A DNA stretch of 64,000 nt, taken from the NCBI GenBank assembly GCA_030528345.1, contig JAUMZB010000003.1:43612-107611 (forward strand), written 5' to 3'. Source of the stretch: Eikenella sp. Lineage in GTDB: Bacteria > Pseudomonadota > Gammaproteobacteria > Burkholderiales > Neisseriaceae. Below, piece by piece: positions 30,578-41,657 of this stretch. A model generated the notes under the pieces. That model had not been told where the DNA came from. It did not search any database and saw only the letters and a list, made by a program, of their open reading frames with translations. Every line of letters starts with the position of its first letter. Positions within the stretch are counted from its first letter, which is position 1. Made by a program: the position numbers and the translations under genes.

Positions 30578-30592
30578 TAGACAAAAGGTCTA
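30578..30592. promoter_or_regulatory. Candidate operator 2 overlapping the leuA ribosome site
   Basis: TAGACAAAAGGTCTA: perfect 5-bp inverted repeat TAGAC / GTCTA around AAAAG. The AAAGG inside it is also the Shine-Dalgarno sequence of the ATG at 30595, so protein or RNA structure here would affect expression directly. Confidence 0.45.
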
Positions 30593-30594
30593 TT

Positions 30595-32385
30595 ATGCAA
30601 CTGGATATCGAACGTTTGATTGCGTATTTCGGCGGCGTGAATGCGCTGGCGGAAGCCTTGAAACAACAGCATCCCGAAGACGCCGCTTCGGCGGCGGCCA
30701 TTTACAAATGGCGCACCCGCGGCTCGCTGCCGCTGAACCAACTGCAACGCCTGAGCGCGCTGGCCGAGGCGCAGGGTCGGCCTTTGGATTTGAACGCTTT
30801 TCTGCAACAACAACCTTCTCTGGAGCAAACCACCATGTCCAATCCCAACAACCGCGTCATTATTTTCGACACCACGCTGCGTGACGGCGAACAGTCGCCC
30901 GGCGCCGCGATGACCAAAGAAGAAAAAATCCGTGTGGCCCGCCAGCTGGAAAAGCTGGGCGTGGACGTGATTGAAGCCGGCTTTGCCGCCGCCAGCCCGG
31001 GCGACTTCGAGGCGGTAAACGAAATCGCCAAAACCATTACCCGATCCACCGTGTGTTCGCTGTCGCGCGCGGTGGAGTCGGACATCCGCAAAGCAGGCGA
31101 GGCGGTGGCACCGGCGCCGAAAAAACGCATCCACACCTTTATTGCCACCAGCCCCATCCACATGGAGCACAAGCTGAAGATGAAACCCAAGCAGGTGTTG
31201 GATGCGGCAGTAAAGGCGGTAAAAATCGCCCGCGAATATACCGATGATGTGGAGTTTTCCTGCGAAGACGCACTGCGCTCCGATGTGAATTTCCTGGCCG
31301 AAATCTGCACGGCGGTGATTGAGGCCGGTGCCACCACCATCAATATCCCCGATACCGTGGGCTACTCCATTCCGCACAAAACCGAGGCGTTTTTCCGCGA
31401 ACTGATTGCCAAAACACCCAACAGCGGCAAAGTGGTCTGGTCGGCACACTGCCACAATGATTTGGGTTTGGCGGTGGCCAATTCACTGGCGGCGGTACAG
31501 GGCGGCGCGCGCCAGGTGGAATGTACCATCAACGGTTTGGGTGAGCGGGCAGGCAATGCCAGCTTGGAAGAAATCGTGATGGCGCTGAAAGTGCGCCACG
31601 ATGTATTCGGTTTGGAAACCGGCATCGACACCACCCAAATCGTGCCCGCTTCCAAACTGGTGTCCACCGTAACCGGTTATCCCGTCCAGCCGAATAAGGC
31701 GATTGTGGGCGCCAATGCCTTTGCCCACGAATCCGGTATCCATCAGGACGGCGTGCTCAAACACCGTGAAACTTACGAAATCATGTCTGCCGAGAGCGTG
31801 GGCTGGAGCGCCAACCGCCTCACCTTGGGCAAATTGTCCGGCCGCAACGCCTTTAAAACCAAGCTGGCCGAATTGGGCATTGAGCTGGGCAGTGAGGAGG
31901 CTTTGAATGCGGCCTTTGCCCGCTTTAAAGAATTGGCCGACAAAAAACGCGAAATCTTCGATGAAGACCTGCACGCGCTGGTGTCGGACGAGATGGTGAG
32001 CCTGTCGCAGCAGGAGCATTACAAATTTATCTCCCAACACATCACCACCGAAACAGGCGAAGCCCCGCAGGCGGAAGTGGTGTTCAGCATGCACGGCGAA
32101 GAAAAACACGCCCATGCCACCGGCTCCGGCCCCGTGGACGCGATTTTCAAAGCCATCGAAAGCGTGGCGCAAAGCGGCGCGCAATTGCAGCTGTATTCGG
32201 TGAATGCGGTCACTGCCGGTACCGAAAGCCAGGGCGAAACCAGCGTGCGCCTGTTGCGCGACGGCCGCGTGGTCAACGGGCAGGGGGCGGACACCGATAT
32301 TTTGGTGGCCACGGCCAAAGCCTATCTGTCTGCACTGAGCAAATTTGAAGGTGCCGAACGGGTGAAGGCACAAGGCACGATTTAA
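30595..32385 (+). CDS. leuA: 2-isopropylmalate synthase with an N-terminal HTH domain
   Basis: A 596-residue frame. From residue 81 ([26 protein letters not shown]) it is a normal 516-residue LeuA, which condenses acetyl-CoA and 2-oxoisovalerate in leucine synthesis. It has the metal-binding HxH in [37 protein letters not shown] and a C-terminal leucine-sensing domain (about 470-590). Residues 1-80 look like a Cro/CI or YdaS-type helix-turn-helix ([15 protein letters not shown] ... [25 protein letters not shown]). An internal GGAG 9 nt before the ATG at 30835 could start plain LeuA in the same frame. So the locus may make a fusion, two products, or both. The upstream start has AAAGG at 6 nt. 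Confidence 0.9.
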   Translation: MQLDIERLIAYFGGVNALAEALKQQHPEDAASAAAIYKWRTRGSLPLNQLQRLSALAEAQGRPLDLNAFLQQQPSLEQTTMSNPNNRVIIFDTTLRDGEQSPGAAMTKEEKIRVARQLEKLGVDVIEAGFAAASPGDFEAVNEIAKTITRSTVCSLSRAVESDIRKAGEAVAPAPKKRIHTFIATSPIHMEHKLKMKPKQVLDAAVKAVKIAREYTDDVEFSCEDALRSDVNFLAEICTAVIEAGATTINIPDTVGYSIPHKTEAFFRELIAKTPNSGKVVWSAHCHNDLGLAVANSLAAVQGGARQVECTINGLGERAGNASLEEIVMALKVRHDVFGLETGIDTTQIVPASKLVSTVTGYPVQPNKAIVGANAFAHESGIHQDGVLKHRETYEIMSAESVGWSANRLTLGKLSGRNAFKTKLAELGIELGSEEALNAAFARFKELADKKREIFDEDLHALVSDEMVSLSQQEHYKFISQHITTETGEAPQAEVVFSMHGEEKHAHATGSGPVDAIFKAIESVAQSGAQLQLYSVNAVTAGTESQGETSVRLLRDGRVVNGQGADTDILVATAKAYLSALSKFEGAERVKAQGTI

Positions 32386-32408
32386 CCGCCCGCCTTCCGC
32401 GAGGCAAA

Positions 32409-32438
32409 AAAAACGCCGCTGTAGCAACAGCGGCGTTT
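32409..32438. terminator. Bidirectional terminator between leuA and ihfB
   Basis: AAAACGCCGCTG / CAGCGGCGTTTT, a 12-bp perfect stem with a 6-nt loop, A-run before and T-run after. Serves both convergent genes. Not DUS-derived. Confidence 0.9.
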
Positions 32439-32452
32439 TGACGGCATAACGG

Positions 32453-32761
32453 TTATTTGGCAACCGATTGATCCACCCGTTCGCGCAATTCTTTGCCGGG
32501 CTTGAAGTGGGGCACGTATTTTTCCGGTACGTCCACTTTTTCGCCGGTTTTCGGATTGCGTCCGACACGGGCCGGGCGGTGGTTGAGATCGAAGCTGCCA
32601 AACCCACGAATTTCGATGCGCTGGCCGCGAGCCAGGGAGCGGGTCATGGTGTCCACCAAAACCTTCACGCTCTGTTCGACATCTTTGGCGGCCAGCTGGG
32701 TATTGCTGTTGGCAGCAATATACTTTTCAGCCAAACGAACCATTAACTCTGATTTGGTCAT
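32453..32761 (-). CDS. ihfB: Integration host factor subunit beta
   Basis: A 102-residue HU/IHF-family DNA-bending protein; pairs with Ihf[15 protein letters not shown] at the start, the beta-arm sequence [49 protein letters not shown] contains the conserved G-x-G-S-F and R-N-P-x-T-G arm with the intercalating proline. Gene order cmk-rpsA-ihfB is the usual one; the gap to rpsA is 10 bp. Confidence 0.96.
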   Translation of the reverse strand: MTKSELMVRLAEKYIAANSNTQLAAKDVEQSVKVLVDTMTRSLARGQRIEIRGFGSFDLNHRPARVGRNPKTGEKVDVPEKYVPHFKPGKELRERVDQSVAK

Positions 32762-32771
32762 GGCCGCATCC

Positions 32772-34451
32772 TTATTCGTTGTCGCCGCCCAGCTTGGCTT
32801 TCAGCAGATCGCCGAGGCTGGTGGTGCCGGCGCTGGCGGAAGAGGCCGCGTTCACGGTGTTCAGCGCATCGCGGTTTTCTTTGGCGTGTTTGGCTTTTAC
32901 AGACAGCTTGATGCTGCGGTTTTTGCGATCCACGGTCACGATGACGGCTTCCACTTCGTCGCCTTCTTTCAGCTTGGTGGTCAAATCTTCCACGCGCTCG
33001 CTGTCGAATTCGGAAGCGGGCAGGTAGGCGGTCACTTCGTCGGCCAGGGTGATTTCGGCACCTTTGGCTTCCACAGACTTCACGCTGCCTTTCACCAGAG
33101 AGCCTTTGTCGTTCACGCTGATGTAGTTGCCGAAGGGGTCGCCTTCCAGCTGTTTGATGCCTAGGGAGATGCGCTCTTTTTCCACATCGATGGACAGCAC
33201 CACGGCTTCCACTTCTTCGCCTTTTTTGTATTTGCGTACGGCTTCTTCGCCGCTTTCGCTCCAAGACAGGTCGGAGAGGTGTACCAAACCGTCGATGTTG
33301 CCGGGCAGGCCGACGAATACGCCGAAGTCGGTGATGGATTTCACGGCACCTTTGATTTTGTCGCCTTTGTTGAAGCCGGCTTCAAATTCTTCCCATGGAT
33401 TGGCTTGGCATTGTTTCATGCCCAAGCTGATGCGGCGGCGGTCTTCGTCGATGTCCAAGATCATCACTTCTACTTCGTCGCCCAGTTGAACGACTTTGCT
33501 CGGGTGAACGTTTTTATTGGTCCAATCCATTTCGGAGACGTGTACCAAGCCCTCGATGCCTTGTTCGATTTCCACAAACGCACCGTAATCGGTGAGGTTG
33601 GTGACTTTGCCGAACAGGCGGGTGCGGGCGGGGTAGCGACGGGCCAAACCGTTCCAGGGATCTTCGCCCAGCTGTTTCATGCCCAGAGACACGCGGCTGC
33701 GTTCTTGGTCGAATTTCAATACCTTGGCTTCGACTTCTTGACCCACTTCCAGCACTTCGCTCGGGTGTTTCACGCGGCGCCATGCCAAGTCGGTGATGTG
33801 CAAGAGGCCGTCGATGCCGCCCAAATCCACGAATGCGCCGTAGTCGGTGATGTTTTTCACAATGCCTTTGACCACGGTGCCTTCCTGCAGGTTTTCCAGC
33901 AGGGCTTGGCGTTCTTCACCCAGGGTTTCTTCCAGCACGGCGCGGCGGGAAACCACCACGTTGTTGCGTTTTTTGTCCAGTTTGATGACTTTGAATTCGA
34001 CTTCTTTGCCTTCGAAGTGGGAGGTGTCTTTGACCGGACGCACGTCCACCAAAGAGCCCGGCAGGAAGGCGCGGATGCTGTTGATCATCACGGTCAGGCC
34101 GCCTTTGACTTTGCCGTTGATCACGCCGGAGAGGATGTCGCCGTTTTCCATGGCTTCTTCCAGAGTGATCCAGTCGGCCGCGCGTTTGGCTTTTTCGCGG
34201 GACAGCTTGGTTTCGCCGAAGCCGTTTTCCACCGATTCGATGGTGACGGTGACGAAATCGCCGACTTTAACTTCCAGTTCGCCTTGGGCGTTTTTGAATT
34301 CGCTCAGATCAATCAGGGATTCGGATTTCAAACCGGCGTTCACGATCACATATTTGTCGGTGATGTCCACCACTTCGGCGGTGATGACTTCGCCTTGGTT
34401 CATTTCCTGTACGGCTGAGTACTCTTCCAATAACTGGGCAAAATTTTCCAT
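32772..34451 (-). CDS. rpsA: 30S ribosomal protein S1
   Basis: A 559-residue protein with six S1 (OB-fold) repeats that brings mRNA to the 30S subunit. The start chosen (34451) gives [27 protein letters not shown], matching Neisseria S1; in-frame ATGs at 34460 and 34469 are alternatives. No clear Shine-Dalgarno precedes any of them, as is known for rpsA in other bacteria. Repeats 3-6 show the FG..(T/K)..YGAFV(D/E).. pattern (for example [74 protein letters not shown]). The C-terminus ends in [14 protein letters not shown]. Confidence 0.96.
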   Translation of the reverse strand: MENFAQLLEEYSAVQEMNQGEVITAEVVDITDKYVIVNAGLKSESLIDLSEFKNAQGELEVKVGDFVTVTIESVENGFGETKLSREKAKRAADWITLEEAMENGDILSGVINGKVKGGLTVMINSIRAFLPGSLVDVRPVKDTSHFEGKEVEFKVIKLDKKRNNVVVSRRAVLEETLGEERQALLENLQEGTVVKGIVKNITDYGAFVDLGGIDGLLHITDLAWRRVKHPSEVLEVGQEVEAKVLKFDQERSRVSLGMKQLGEDPWNGLARRYPARTRLFGKVTNLTDYGAFVEIEQGIEGLVHVSEMDWTNKNVHPSKVVQLGDEVEVMILDIDEDRRRISLGMKQCQANPWEEFEAGFNKGDKIKGAVKSITDFGVFVGLPGNIDGLVHLSDLSWSESGEEAVRKYKKGEEVEAVVLSIDVEKERISLGIKQLEGDPFGNYISVNDKGSLVKGSVKSVEAKGAEITLADEVTAYLPASEFDSERVEDLTTKLKEGDEVEAVIVTVDRKNRSIKLSVKAKHAKENRDALNTVNAASSASAGTTSLGDLLKAKLGGDNE

Positions 34452-34586
34452 GTTATGCATTTCTTTCATACACCGCCAAGGGGTGCGGGGTTGGGTTGGA
34501 GAAAAGCCTGCCGCCCTTGGCGCGGCAGACGGCAATCCGGGCGCCCTTGCCGGCCGTTTGACGGTGGCGGGCGCACAAAACGCGGC

Positions 34587-34592
34587 ATTGTA
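34587..34592 (-). promoter_or_regulatory. Possible -10 box for rpsA
   Basis: TACAAT on the minus strand, about 136 bp upstream of the rpsA start, just past the end of cmk. No matching -35 at standard spacing. Confidence 0.35.
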
Positions 34593-34594
34593 CC

Positions 34595-35254
34595 TTAATT
34601 TGCCTTTTGCCGATACCAATCAAGCACTTTTTTTACCGCCTCTTCAATGCCCATGGCCGAAGTATCCAATAATTCGGCTTCAGCCAGCCTGTGCAGCGGC
34701 GCGGCGGCGCGGTTGCGGTCGGCTTCGTCGCGGGCTTCGATGTCGGCCAGAATGCGGGCGAAGGCTTCGCCCGCTATGGGCAGGCCGAGTTGGCGGGCGC
34801 GCCGTTCGGCGCGTACTTCGGCGGAGGCGGTGAGAAAGACTTTGAGCACGGCATCGGGAAACACCACCGAAGCCATGTCGCGGCCGTCGGCCACCAGACC
34901 CGGGGCGGTGAGGAAATTGCGTTGGCGCTGCAATAGGGCGCTACGCACGGCGGGCAGTTTGGCCACGGCGGAAGCGCCCATGCCGATGGCTTCGCTGCGG
35001 ATGGTATCGGAAACGTCTTGTCGGCCGAGCCAGATGCGGCCGTTGTCGAAGCGGGCCGGCAGGGCTTGCGCCAAGGCGGCGACGGCTTCTTCGTCCGCCC
35101 AATCGGTGTTTTGCTGTTGGGCGTGCAGGGCGGTCAGGCGGTAGAGGGCGCCGGAATCGAGGTAATGCCAGCCCAAGGCCTCGGCCACCCGTGCGGCAAC
35201 GGTGCCTTTGCCGGAGGCGCTGGGGCCGTCGATGGCGATCACGTTTTGTATCAT
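34595..35254 (-). CDS. cmk: Cytidylate kinase
   Basis: A 219-residue P-loop kinase that phosphorylates CMP and dCMP. AAGGACA precedes the ATG. Motifs: Walker [22 protein letters not shown] (residues about 7-27), YLDSGALYR, the CMP-binding segment [37 protein letters not shown], and [16 protein letters not shown] (family R-D-x-x-D-x-x-R). First gene of the cmk-rpsA-ihfB set. A tRNA gene with its own terminator is immediately upstream. Confidence 0.95.
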   Translation of the reverse strand: MIQNVIAIDGPSASGKGTVAARVAEALGWHYLDSGALYRLTALHAQQQNTDWADEEAVAALAQALPARFDNGRIWLGRQDVSDTIRSEAIGMGASAVAKLPAVRSALLQRQRNFLTAPGLVADGRDMASVVFPDAVLKVFLTASAEVRAERRARQLGLPIAGEAFARILADIEARDEADRNRAAAPLHRLAEAELLDTSAMGIEEAVKKVLDWYRQKAN

Positions 35255-35306
35255 GATGTGTCCTTGCAATGGGGAGGATTGATGCGGCACCGGGACGGCA
35301 ACCGCC

Positions 35307-35341
35307 CAAAAAGAAACAGGCCGCAATGCGTTGCGGCCTGT
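35307..35341 (-). terminator. Terminator of the tRNA-Ile2 gene
   Basis: ACAGGCCGCAA / TTGCGGCCTGT, an 11-bp stem with a TGCG loop, followed on the minus strand by TTCTTTTT. It lies 10 bp past the tRNA 3' end. Confidence 0.85.
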
Positions 35342-35350
35342 GTGCGGATG

Positions 35351-35426
<76 letters not shown>

Positions 35427-35445
35427 GGTCAGATGAGAAGGCGGC

Positions 35446-35474
35446 ATTCTACCGATTCGCTGCCGGGCTGACAA
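35446..35474 (-). promoter_or_regulatory. Promoter of the tRNA-Ile2 gene
   Basis: On the minus strand, TTGTCA (35469-35474), 17-bp spacer, TAGAAT (35446-35451): 5/6 matches in both boxes. Transcription would start about 13 nt before the tRNA 5' end. Confidence 0.8.
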
Positions 35475-35510
35475 GCCGCGCCGGGCTTTTCAGGTAGCCT
35501 GGAATGGGGT

Positions 35511-37457
35511 TTATTGTTTGTGGTCTTCGCTGTCGAGAAAGCTCTTGAGGCGGTCGCTGCGGGAGGGGTGGCGCAGTTTGCGCAGGGCTTTGGCTTCGAT
35601 TTGGCGGATGCGCTCGCGGGTGACGTCGAACTGTTTGCCCACTTCTTCCAAAGTGTGGTCGGTGTTCATGTCGATGCCGAAGCGCATGCGCAGCACTTTG
35701 GCCTCGCGGGGGGTGAGGCTTTCCAGAATGTCGCGGGTGACGTCGCGCAGGCTGGAATACATGGCGGCATCGGCCGGCGCCACATTATTGACGTCCTCGA
35801 TGAAGTCGCCCAAGTGGCTGTCGTCGTCGTCGCCGATGGGGGTTTCCATGGAAATCGGCTCTTTGGCGATTTTCATGATTTTGCGGATTTTGTCTTCCGG
35901 CATTTCCATCAGTTCGGCCAGTTTGGCGGCATCCGGATCTTCGCCTGTTTCCTGCAGGTATTGGCGCGAGATGCGGTTCATTTTGTTGATGGTTTCGATC
36001 ATGTGCACCGGAATGCGGATGGTGCGCGCCTGATCGGCAATCGAACGGGTAATCGCCTGGCGGATCCACCAAGTGGCGTAGGTCGAGAATTTGTAGCCGC
36101 GGCGGTATTCGAATTTGTCTACCGCCTTCATCAGGCCGATGTTGCCTTCCTGAATCAAATCCAAAAACTGCAGGCCGCGGTTGGTGTATTTTTTGGCGAT
36201 GGAAATCACCAGCCGCAGGTTGGCCTGGATCATTTCCTGCTTGGCGGCGGCGGTTTCTTTTTCGCTCACCACCATGTTTTTGCTGATTTCTTTCAGCTCT
36301 TCAATCGAAATCTGCGCCTGTTTTTCCAAGTCGGCCAATTCGGTTTGTTTTTCGATGATGGCGTATTGGAAGCGGGCCAGCGCTTCGCTCCACACGCGCT
36401 TTTTGGCGATTTCTTCTTCCACCCAAGCCAGATTGGTGGGCTGGGGCAGGAAGCTGGCGATGAAATAGTCGCGGTCCATGTGTACGCGGTCGAGGCAGAT
36501 GTCGCGGATTTCGCGCTCCAGGCGGCGGATATTGTCTACGCGTTTGCGCAGGCTGCTGCTCAGGGCTTCGATCTGGCGGGTGGCGAAGCGGACGTTTTGC
36601 AATTGGTCGGCAATTTCGCTGCGCAGGGCCAGATAGTTGGCATGGCGGCTGTCGTGTTTCTTCAGCACGGCCACCATTTTTTTGTACGAGGCGCCGATGC
36701 CTTCAAAATGGCCGAGAACTTTTTGCTTGAGCTCTTCCAGATTGGCGGCGGTGATGGCGCTGCTGTCGCTTTCCTCTTCTTCGTCGTCGCCGTTTTCACT
36801 GTTGCCTTCATCGAGTTCGGCCGATTCGCTGCCGTCTTCTTTGGCGGCCACGCCGATGCCCAGTTCGTCGAGCAACTCTTCGTGCGGGTCGATGATGTCT
36901 TCCACCACCTCGTCCACACGCACCTCGTCTTTGCGGATTTTATCCACCAGTTCGAGAATTTCGGCCACCGAGCCGGGGCAGGCGGAAATGGCCTGAATCA
37001 TATTGCGCAGGGCGGTTTCGATCTTTTTGGCGATGACGATTTCGTCTTCGCGGGTCAGCAGATCCACTTGACCCATTTCGCGCATATACATGCGCACGGG
37101 GTCGGTGGTGCGGCCGAATTCTGAATCGGCTTGCGAGAGGGCGGCTTCGGCTTCGGCCACCGCATCGTCGTCGGTCATATTGGCGGTGTTGTCGCCCATC
37201 AACAGGGTTTCGGCGTCGGGCGCCTCTTCGGTTACCTGGATGCCGAGGCCGGAAATCATGTTGATGATGTTGTCGATCTGCTCGGCATCGGCCGACATTT
37301 CGTCGGGCAGGGCGTCGTTGATTTCGGCGTAGGTGATGTAGCCGCGCTCTTTGCCCAGCAGAATCAGCTGCCGCAAACGCGCCCGCTGTTCTTCGGGCGT
37401 CAGCGGGCGGTTACCGTCTTGTTCGTCTTCGGAGACGTGGTTGTTCAGTTCGGACAT
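35511..37457 (-). CDS. rpoD: RNA polymerase primary sigma factor RpoD (sigma70)
   Basis: A 648-residue sigma factor. The start at 37457 ([32 protein letters not shown]) matches neisserial RpoD; a much longer in-frame open stretch upstream is chance. Region 1.1 is at 1-90, region 1.2 at about 130-165 ([25 protein letters not shown]), an acidic non-conserved insert at about 215-245 ([20 protein letters not shown]), region 2 ([58 protein letters not shown]), region 3 and region 4 ([16 protein letters not shown]...[21 protein letters not shown]). Downstream of dnaG as in the macromolecular-synthesis operon; rpsU is not adjacent. Confidence 0.97.
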   Translation of the reverse strand: MSELNNHVSEDEQDGNRPLTPEEQRARLRQLILLGKERGYITYAEINDALPDEMSADAEQIDNIINMISGLGIQVTEEAPDAETLLMGDNTANMTDDDAVAEAEAALSQADSEFGRTTDPVRMYMREMGQVDLLTREDEIVIAKKIETALRNMIQAISACPGSVAEILELVDKIRKDEVRVDEVVEDIIDPHEELLDELGIGVAAKEDGSESAELDEGNSENGDDEEEESDSSAITAANLEELKQKVLGHFEGIGASYKKMVAVLKKHDSRHANYLALRSEIADQLQNVRFATRQIEALSSSLRKRVDNIRRLEREIRDICLDRVHMDRDYFIASFLPQPTNLAWVEEEIAKKRVWSEALARFQYAIIEKQTELADLEKQAQISIEELKEISKNMVVSEKETAAAKQEMIQANLRLVISIAKKYTNRGLQFLDLIQEGNIGLMKAVDKFEYRRGYKFSTYATWWIRQAITRSIADQARTIRIPVHMIETINKMNRISRQYLQETGEDPDAAKLAELMEMPEDKIRKIMKIAKEPISMETPIGDDDDSHLGDFIEDVNNVAPADAAMYSSLRDVTRDILESLTPREAKVLRMRFGIDMNTDHTLEEVGKQFDVTRERIRQIEAKALRKLRHPSRSDRLKSFLDSEDHKQ

Positions 37458-37531
37458 AAGGCTCTCGTGTTTCTCGGAAAAGGTGGGGGAACGGCGCGGC
37501 CGTTTACCGGCAGGGCGGCCTGAAAGCGGTT

Positions 37532-39313
37532 TCAGGTAGCCTCTGCCTGCGGGGGATGCCTCAGCAGACCCAGCAGCAGTTTTTTTTCGTCTTCGCTCAA
37601 GCCGTGCGTGCTGTGTTTTCGCTTTAACGCTTCGATTTGCCGGTGTCGCAGGGAGTGCATCAGTTTTTCCATGCCCAGTCGGAAATGGTGCAGTTCGCGC
37701 TCGCTGCCGCTGTCGAACTGGACGCTGTCGCCGCCGGCCTGCACCACTTTGTGCAGGCTGCCCGCGTAGGGGCTTTGGCGCATGGCTTCCATCATTTGGG
37801 CGCTGGACGGAGTGTGGCTGCAGCGGCGCACATAGGCGGCCATGGCCGCCAGACAGGAAAGGTCTTCGCCCAAATCCAAGTGGTCGGGCAGGTCGATATA
37901 TGCAGCCCATTGCGGATTTATCAATAGGCTGCGGATCTGTTTTTGTGCCAGCGTGAGCATTTCGGGCTGGCGGAAGGTTTGCCGCGGCAGAGTGTAGCGC
38001 TGTTGGGCCACATACCGTTTGGGTATTTCCTGACCCAGCAGGTGGGCGAGGTTGGCGGGGTCGATGCCCACCAGGCCGCTCAATTCCTGTTTGAGCAGAA
38101 AAGCCAATGCCGGGGCGGTGATCCGGTTCAGCAGCGGCGCGGCGCGTTTGACCAACTCGGCCTTGCCTTCTTGGGTGTGCAAATCGAGCGGTTCGGTGAG
38201 CGCTTCCCAAAAATAGGCCGACAAGGGCTTGCTTTGATTGAGCAGGGCGTCTTCGAAACGCTGTCTGCCGAATTCGCGCACATAGCTGTCGGGGTCGTGC
38301 GTTTCCGGCAGAAACAGGAAATGCAGCGCTTTGCCGTCTTTCAGCTGCGGCAGGGCGTTTTCCAGGGCGCGCCAGGCGGCTTGGCGGCCGGCGCGGTCGC
38401 CGTCGAAGCAGAAATAAATGCTGTCGGTTTGGCGCATCAGGATTTTGATGTGCTCGGCGGTGGTGGCGGTGCCCAGAGCGGCCACGCAGTAGCCGATGCC
38501 GAATTGGGCCAGCGCCACCACGTCCATATAGCCTTCCACCACCAAAATACGCCCCGCGTCTTTGACGGCGGCGCGGGCTTCGTAGAGGCCGTAGAGGTTT
38601 TTGCCTTTGTCGAACAAAGGCGTGTCGGGCGAGTTGAGGTATTTGGGTTTGCCGTCGTCCAACACGCGGCCGCCGAAGCCGATCACCTGACCGCCGGTAT
38701 TGCGGATGGGGAACATGATGCGGTGGCGGAAACGGTCGTAATGTTTGCCGTCTTTTTCCAGCACCATACCGCTTTCCACCAGTTCGACGGACGGATAGGG
38801 CTGAATCTGACGCGCCAGCGGCTGCCAGCCTTCGGGGGCGTAGCCCAAGCCATAGTGGGCGATGATCTCATCGGAGAGGCCGCGCTGCTTCAGGTAGCCT
38901 CGGGCGGCGGGGCTGTCTGCCAGCTCGCGGGCGTAAAAAGCGGCGGCTTGGGCGGTGATGTCTTCCAGCGTTTGCTGCTTTTTCTTGCGCTGCGCCCGTA
39001 CCTCGGGGCGCTCCTGATGTTTGCTGCGCGGCACCACCAGGCCGACGCGGTCGGCCAGATACTGCACGGCTTCGGTAAACGACAGGCCTTGGTATTCCAT
39101 CACAAAGCCGATGGCCGAGCCGTGGGCGCCGCAGCCGAAGCAGTGGTAAAACTGTTTGCTCGGGCTGACCGAAAACGAGGGCGACTTTTCTTTGTGAAAA
39201 GGGCAGCAGGCCATGTAGTTGGCGCCACCTTTTTTCAGCGGCACCTGTTCGTCGATGATGTCGACAATGTCTACTTTGGCCAACAGTTCGTCGATAAATT
39301 CGCTGGGTATCAT
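37532..39313 (-). CDS. dnaG: DNA primase DnaG
   Basis: A 593-residue primase that makes RNA primers at the replication fork. The N-terminal zinc finger is [30 protein letters not shown] (about 36-65), then the catalytic core ([37 protein letters not shown]), [22 protein letters not shown] and [17 protein letters not shown] (metal-binding acidic residues), and a C-terminal DnaB-binding domain. The protein ends QAEAT; the codons GAG GCT ACC TGA are part of a DUS, so the stop lies inside an uptake sequence. A second DUS inside the gene reads GYLKQRG (38889-38900). 74 bp upstream of rpoD. Confidence 0.96.
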   Translation of the reverse strand: MIPSEFIDELLAKVDIVDIIDEQVPLKKGGANYMACCPFHKEKSPSFSVSPSKQFYHCFGCGAHGSAIGFVMEYQGLSFTEAVQYLADRVGLVVPRSKHQERPEVRAQRKKKQQTLEDITAQAAAFYARELADSPAARGYLKQRGLSDEIIAHYGLGYAPEGWQPLARQIQPYPSVELVESGMVLEKDGKHYDRFRHRIMFPIRNTGGQVIGFGGRVLDDGKPKYLNSPDTPLFDKGKNLYGLYEARAAVKDAGRILVVEGYMDVVALAQFGIGYCVAALGTATTAEHIKILMRQTDSIYFCFDGDRAGRQAAWRALENALPQLKDGKALHFLFLPETHDPDSYVREFGRQRFEDALLNQSKPLSAYFWEALTEPLDLHTQEGKAELVKRAAPLLNRITAPALAFLLKQELSGLVGIDPANLAHLLGQEIPKRYVAQQRYTLPRQTFRQPEMLTLAQKQIRSLLINPQWAAYIDLPDHLDLGEDLSCLAAMAAYVRRCSHTPSSAQMMEAMRQSPYAGSLHKVVQAGGDSVQFDSGSERELHHFRLGMEKLMHSLRHRQIEALKRKHSTHGLSEDEKKLLLGLLRHPPQAEAT

Positions 39314-39334
39314 ATCGGACGGAAGATAAGCAGG

Positions 39335-39364
39335 CAGGCTACCTGAACGGTTTCAGGTAGCCTG
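39335..39364. terminator. DUS hairpin between yggX and dnaG
   Basis: CAGGCTACCTGAA / TTCAGGTAGCCTG, a 13-bp perfect stem with loop CGGT. It follows the yggX stop by 17 bp and precedes dnaG. Confidence 0.65.
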
Positions 39365-39381
39365 ATTCGGGCAAAACGGCT

Positions 39382-39654
39382 TTATTCGCCGGGCGGCACG
39401 TATCCCTGAACGGCATCGGCGCCTTCGCCGAAGAAATAATTTTCCATCTGTTGGGCCAGGTATTGGCGCGCACGCGGATCGGCCAGGCTCAGGCGGTTTT
39501 CGTTGATCAGCATGGTTTGGTGGCGCGTCCAAGCGTCCCACGCCTCCTGCGATACGTTGTCGAAAATGCGTTTGCCCAATTCGTTGGGCAGTGGGGCGAA
39601 TTTCATGCCGGGGGCTTCTTTGCCCAGCTTGATGCAGTGAACCATGCGGGTCAT
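39382..39654 (-). CDS. yggX: Probable Fe(2+)-trafficking protein YggX
   Basis: A 90-residue cytosolic protein of the YggX family, linked to protection of iron-sulphur clusters from oxidation. AAAAGGAAACCTC precedes the ATG. Family signature: [63 protein letters not shown]; the early cysteine in VHCIKLGKE is the conserved one. Length is typical. It follows dapB by 21 bp on the same strand and is probably co-transcribed. Confidence 0.96.
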   Translation of the reverse strand: MTRMVHCIKLGKEAPGMKFAPLPNELGKRIFDNVSQEAWDAWTRHQTMLINENRLSLADPRARQYLAQQMENYFFGEGADAVQGYVPPGE

Positions 39655-39675
39655 GAGGTTTCCTTTTTGAATGAA

Positions 39676-40494
<819 letters not shown>

Positions 40495-40577
40495 TTACTG
40501 AAGTGTGTGTGCTTCTCCGGCTACCTGAAAGCGGTATCGGCGGATGCCGCAACCGCGTGGTAGGGATGCCGGAGTGC

Positions 40578-40967
40578 TTATTGGACGGTGTCGCCGGCAG
40601 GGGCGTTTTGCTCCGCGGCCTGCTGGCGGATGTGTTCCAACACATCGCCTTCGGCGCGCGCGAGGCCGCCGTTTTCATCGAAATGCAGGGTCAGGTTTTT
40701 ACGGTCGCGCACCACGCCGTTGCGGCTGATGTTGAAGGTGTAGTCCCAGCGGTTGGCGTGCAGGGGGTCGCGCAGCAGCGGCGTGCCGAGCAGGTGCTGT
40801 ACCTGCTCTTTGCTCAAGCCGGGCCGGAGCATGGAAACGGCCTGTACATCCAGTTCGTTGCCTTGGACGATGGTGAGCTTGTAGGAAGGGAAATGGGAAA
40901 TGCGTTCGGAGCCGCAGGCGGCCAAACCCAGGCAGGCAGCCAATATCAGGCAGACGGATTTATTCAC
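40578..40967 (-). CDS. bamE: Outer membrane assembly lipoprotein BamE (SmpA/OmlA)
   Basis: A 129-residue lipoprotein of the BAM complex that inserts outer-membrane proteins. It starts with GTG at 40967, preceded by AAAGGTGATCCA. The lipobox LAAC is at about residues 15-18 (MNKSVCLILAACLGLAAC has two candidate Cys; LGLAAC|GSER is the better lipobox). The BamE domain follows: SYKLTIVQGNELDVQAVSMLRPGLSKEQVQHLLGTPLLRDPLHANRWDYTFNI. Divergent from fur, as in many Beta/Gammaproteobacteria. Confidence 0.95.
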   Translation of the reverse strand: MNKSVCLILAACLGLAACGSERISHFPSYKLTIVQGNELDVQAVSMLRPGLSKEQVQHLLGTPLLRDPLHANRWDYTFNISRNGVVRDRKNLTLHFDENGGLARAEGDVLEHIRQQAAEQNAPAGDTVQ

Positions 40968-41083
40968 TGGATCACCTTTCGGTCAGTCGGACAATGTGTG
41001 CCGGCACGCTCTGCACCGGCCGCCGCCGGCAAACGCTGCCTTTAAAATTTTCTATAGACCGGCCGGCAGCGGTACGGCCATAG

Positions 41084-41112
41084 TGGGCAAGCGCGCGGAA
41101 AATGCGTATTAT
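41084..41112 (+). promoter_or_regulatory. Promoter of fur
   Basis: TGGGCA (41084-41089), 17-bp spacer, TATTAT (41107-41112). The -10 is 5/6 and the -35 4/6. It lies about 43 bp before the fur ATG. No obvious Fur box overlaps it. Confidence 0.55.
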
Positions 41113-41154
41113 AGCGGCTATTCGCCAACTGTGAACCGAGATTGATTAAGGCTT

Positions 41155-41586
41155 ATGGAAAATAACAATATCGCCCAATTGAAAGACAGCGGCCTGAAGG
41201 TCACCGGCCCGCGTTTGAAAATCCTCGATCTGTTTGAAACTTATCCCGAAGAGCATCTGAGCGCGGAAGACGTTTACCGCTTGCTGCTGGAAGAAAAAAT
41301 CGAAATCGGCGTGGCCACGATTTACCGCGTGCTGACGCAGTTTGAGCAGGCCGGCATTTTGCTGCGCCACCATTTCGAAACCGGCAAGGCGGTGTACGAG
41401 CTGAATACCGGCGGCCACCACGACCACATTGTCTGCATCAAGTGCGGCAAGGTGACCGAATTCCACAACGAAACCATTGAGAAGCTGCAGGATCAGATTG
41501 CCGAGGAAAACGGCTACCGCATTGTGGACCATGCCTTATATATGTACGGCGTGTGCACCGATTGCCAGAAAAAAGAAAAGCGTTGA
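41155..41586 (+). CDS. fur: Ferric uptake regulator Fur
   Basis: A 143-residue iron-responsive repressor. DNA-binding winged helix at 1-85 (LKDSGLKVTGPRLKILDLFETYPEEHLSAEDVYRLLLEEKIEIGVATIYRVLTQFEQAGILLRHHFE), then the metal-binding dimerisation domain with GGHHDHIVCIKCGKVTEFHNETIE (H-H-x-H and C-x-x-C) and a second CTDCQKK pair. Length and motifs are those of Fur, not Zur. A candidate target, a palindromic box, lies upstream of the ZIP transporter at 58501. Followed by a DUS hairpin. Confidence 0.97.
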   Translation: MENNNIAQLKDSGLKVTGPRLKILDLFETYPEEHLSAEDVYRLLLEEKIEIGVATIYRVLTQFEQAGILLRHHFETGKAVYELNTGGHHDHIVCIKCGKVTEFHNETIEKLQDQIAEENGYRIVDHALYMYGVCTDCQKKEKR

Positions 41587-41605
41587 TTGTAGAAAAGTTG
41601 CAGGT

Positions 41606-41634
41606 TTCAGGTAGCCCGGTTCAGGCTACCTGAA
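41606..41634. terminator. DUS hairpin after fur
   Basis: TTCAGGTAGCC / GGCTACCTGAA, an 11-bp perfect stem with a 7-nt loop, 19 bp past the fur stop and before aat. Confidence 0.6.
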
Positions 41635-41657
41635 CGCATTTTACCGCCGGACAAACC

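Noticed and set aside
32409..32438. Possible small RNA between leuA and ihfB
   Set aside because: The only structure is a simple A/T-flanked hairpin that explains itself as a bidirectional terminator.
37458..38210. Upstream extension of the rpoD frame by about 250 codons
   Set aside because: It overlaps dnaG in another frame, has no homology, and a normal RpoD start with MSELNNH... exists at 37457.
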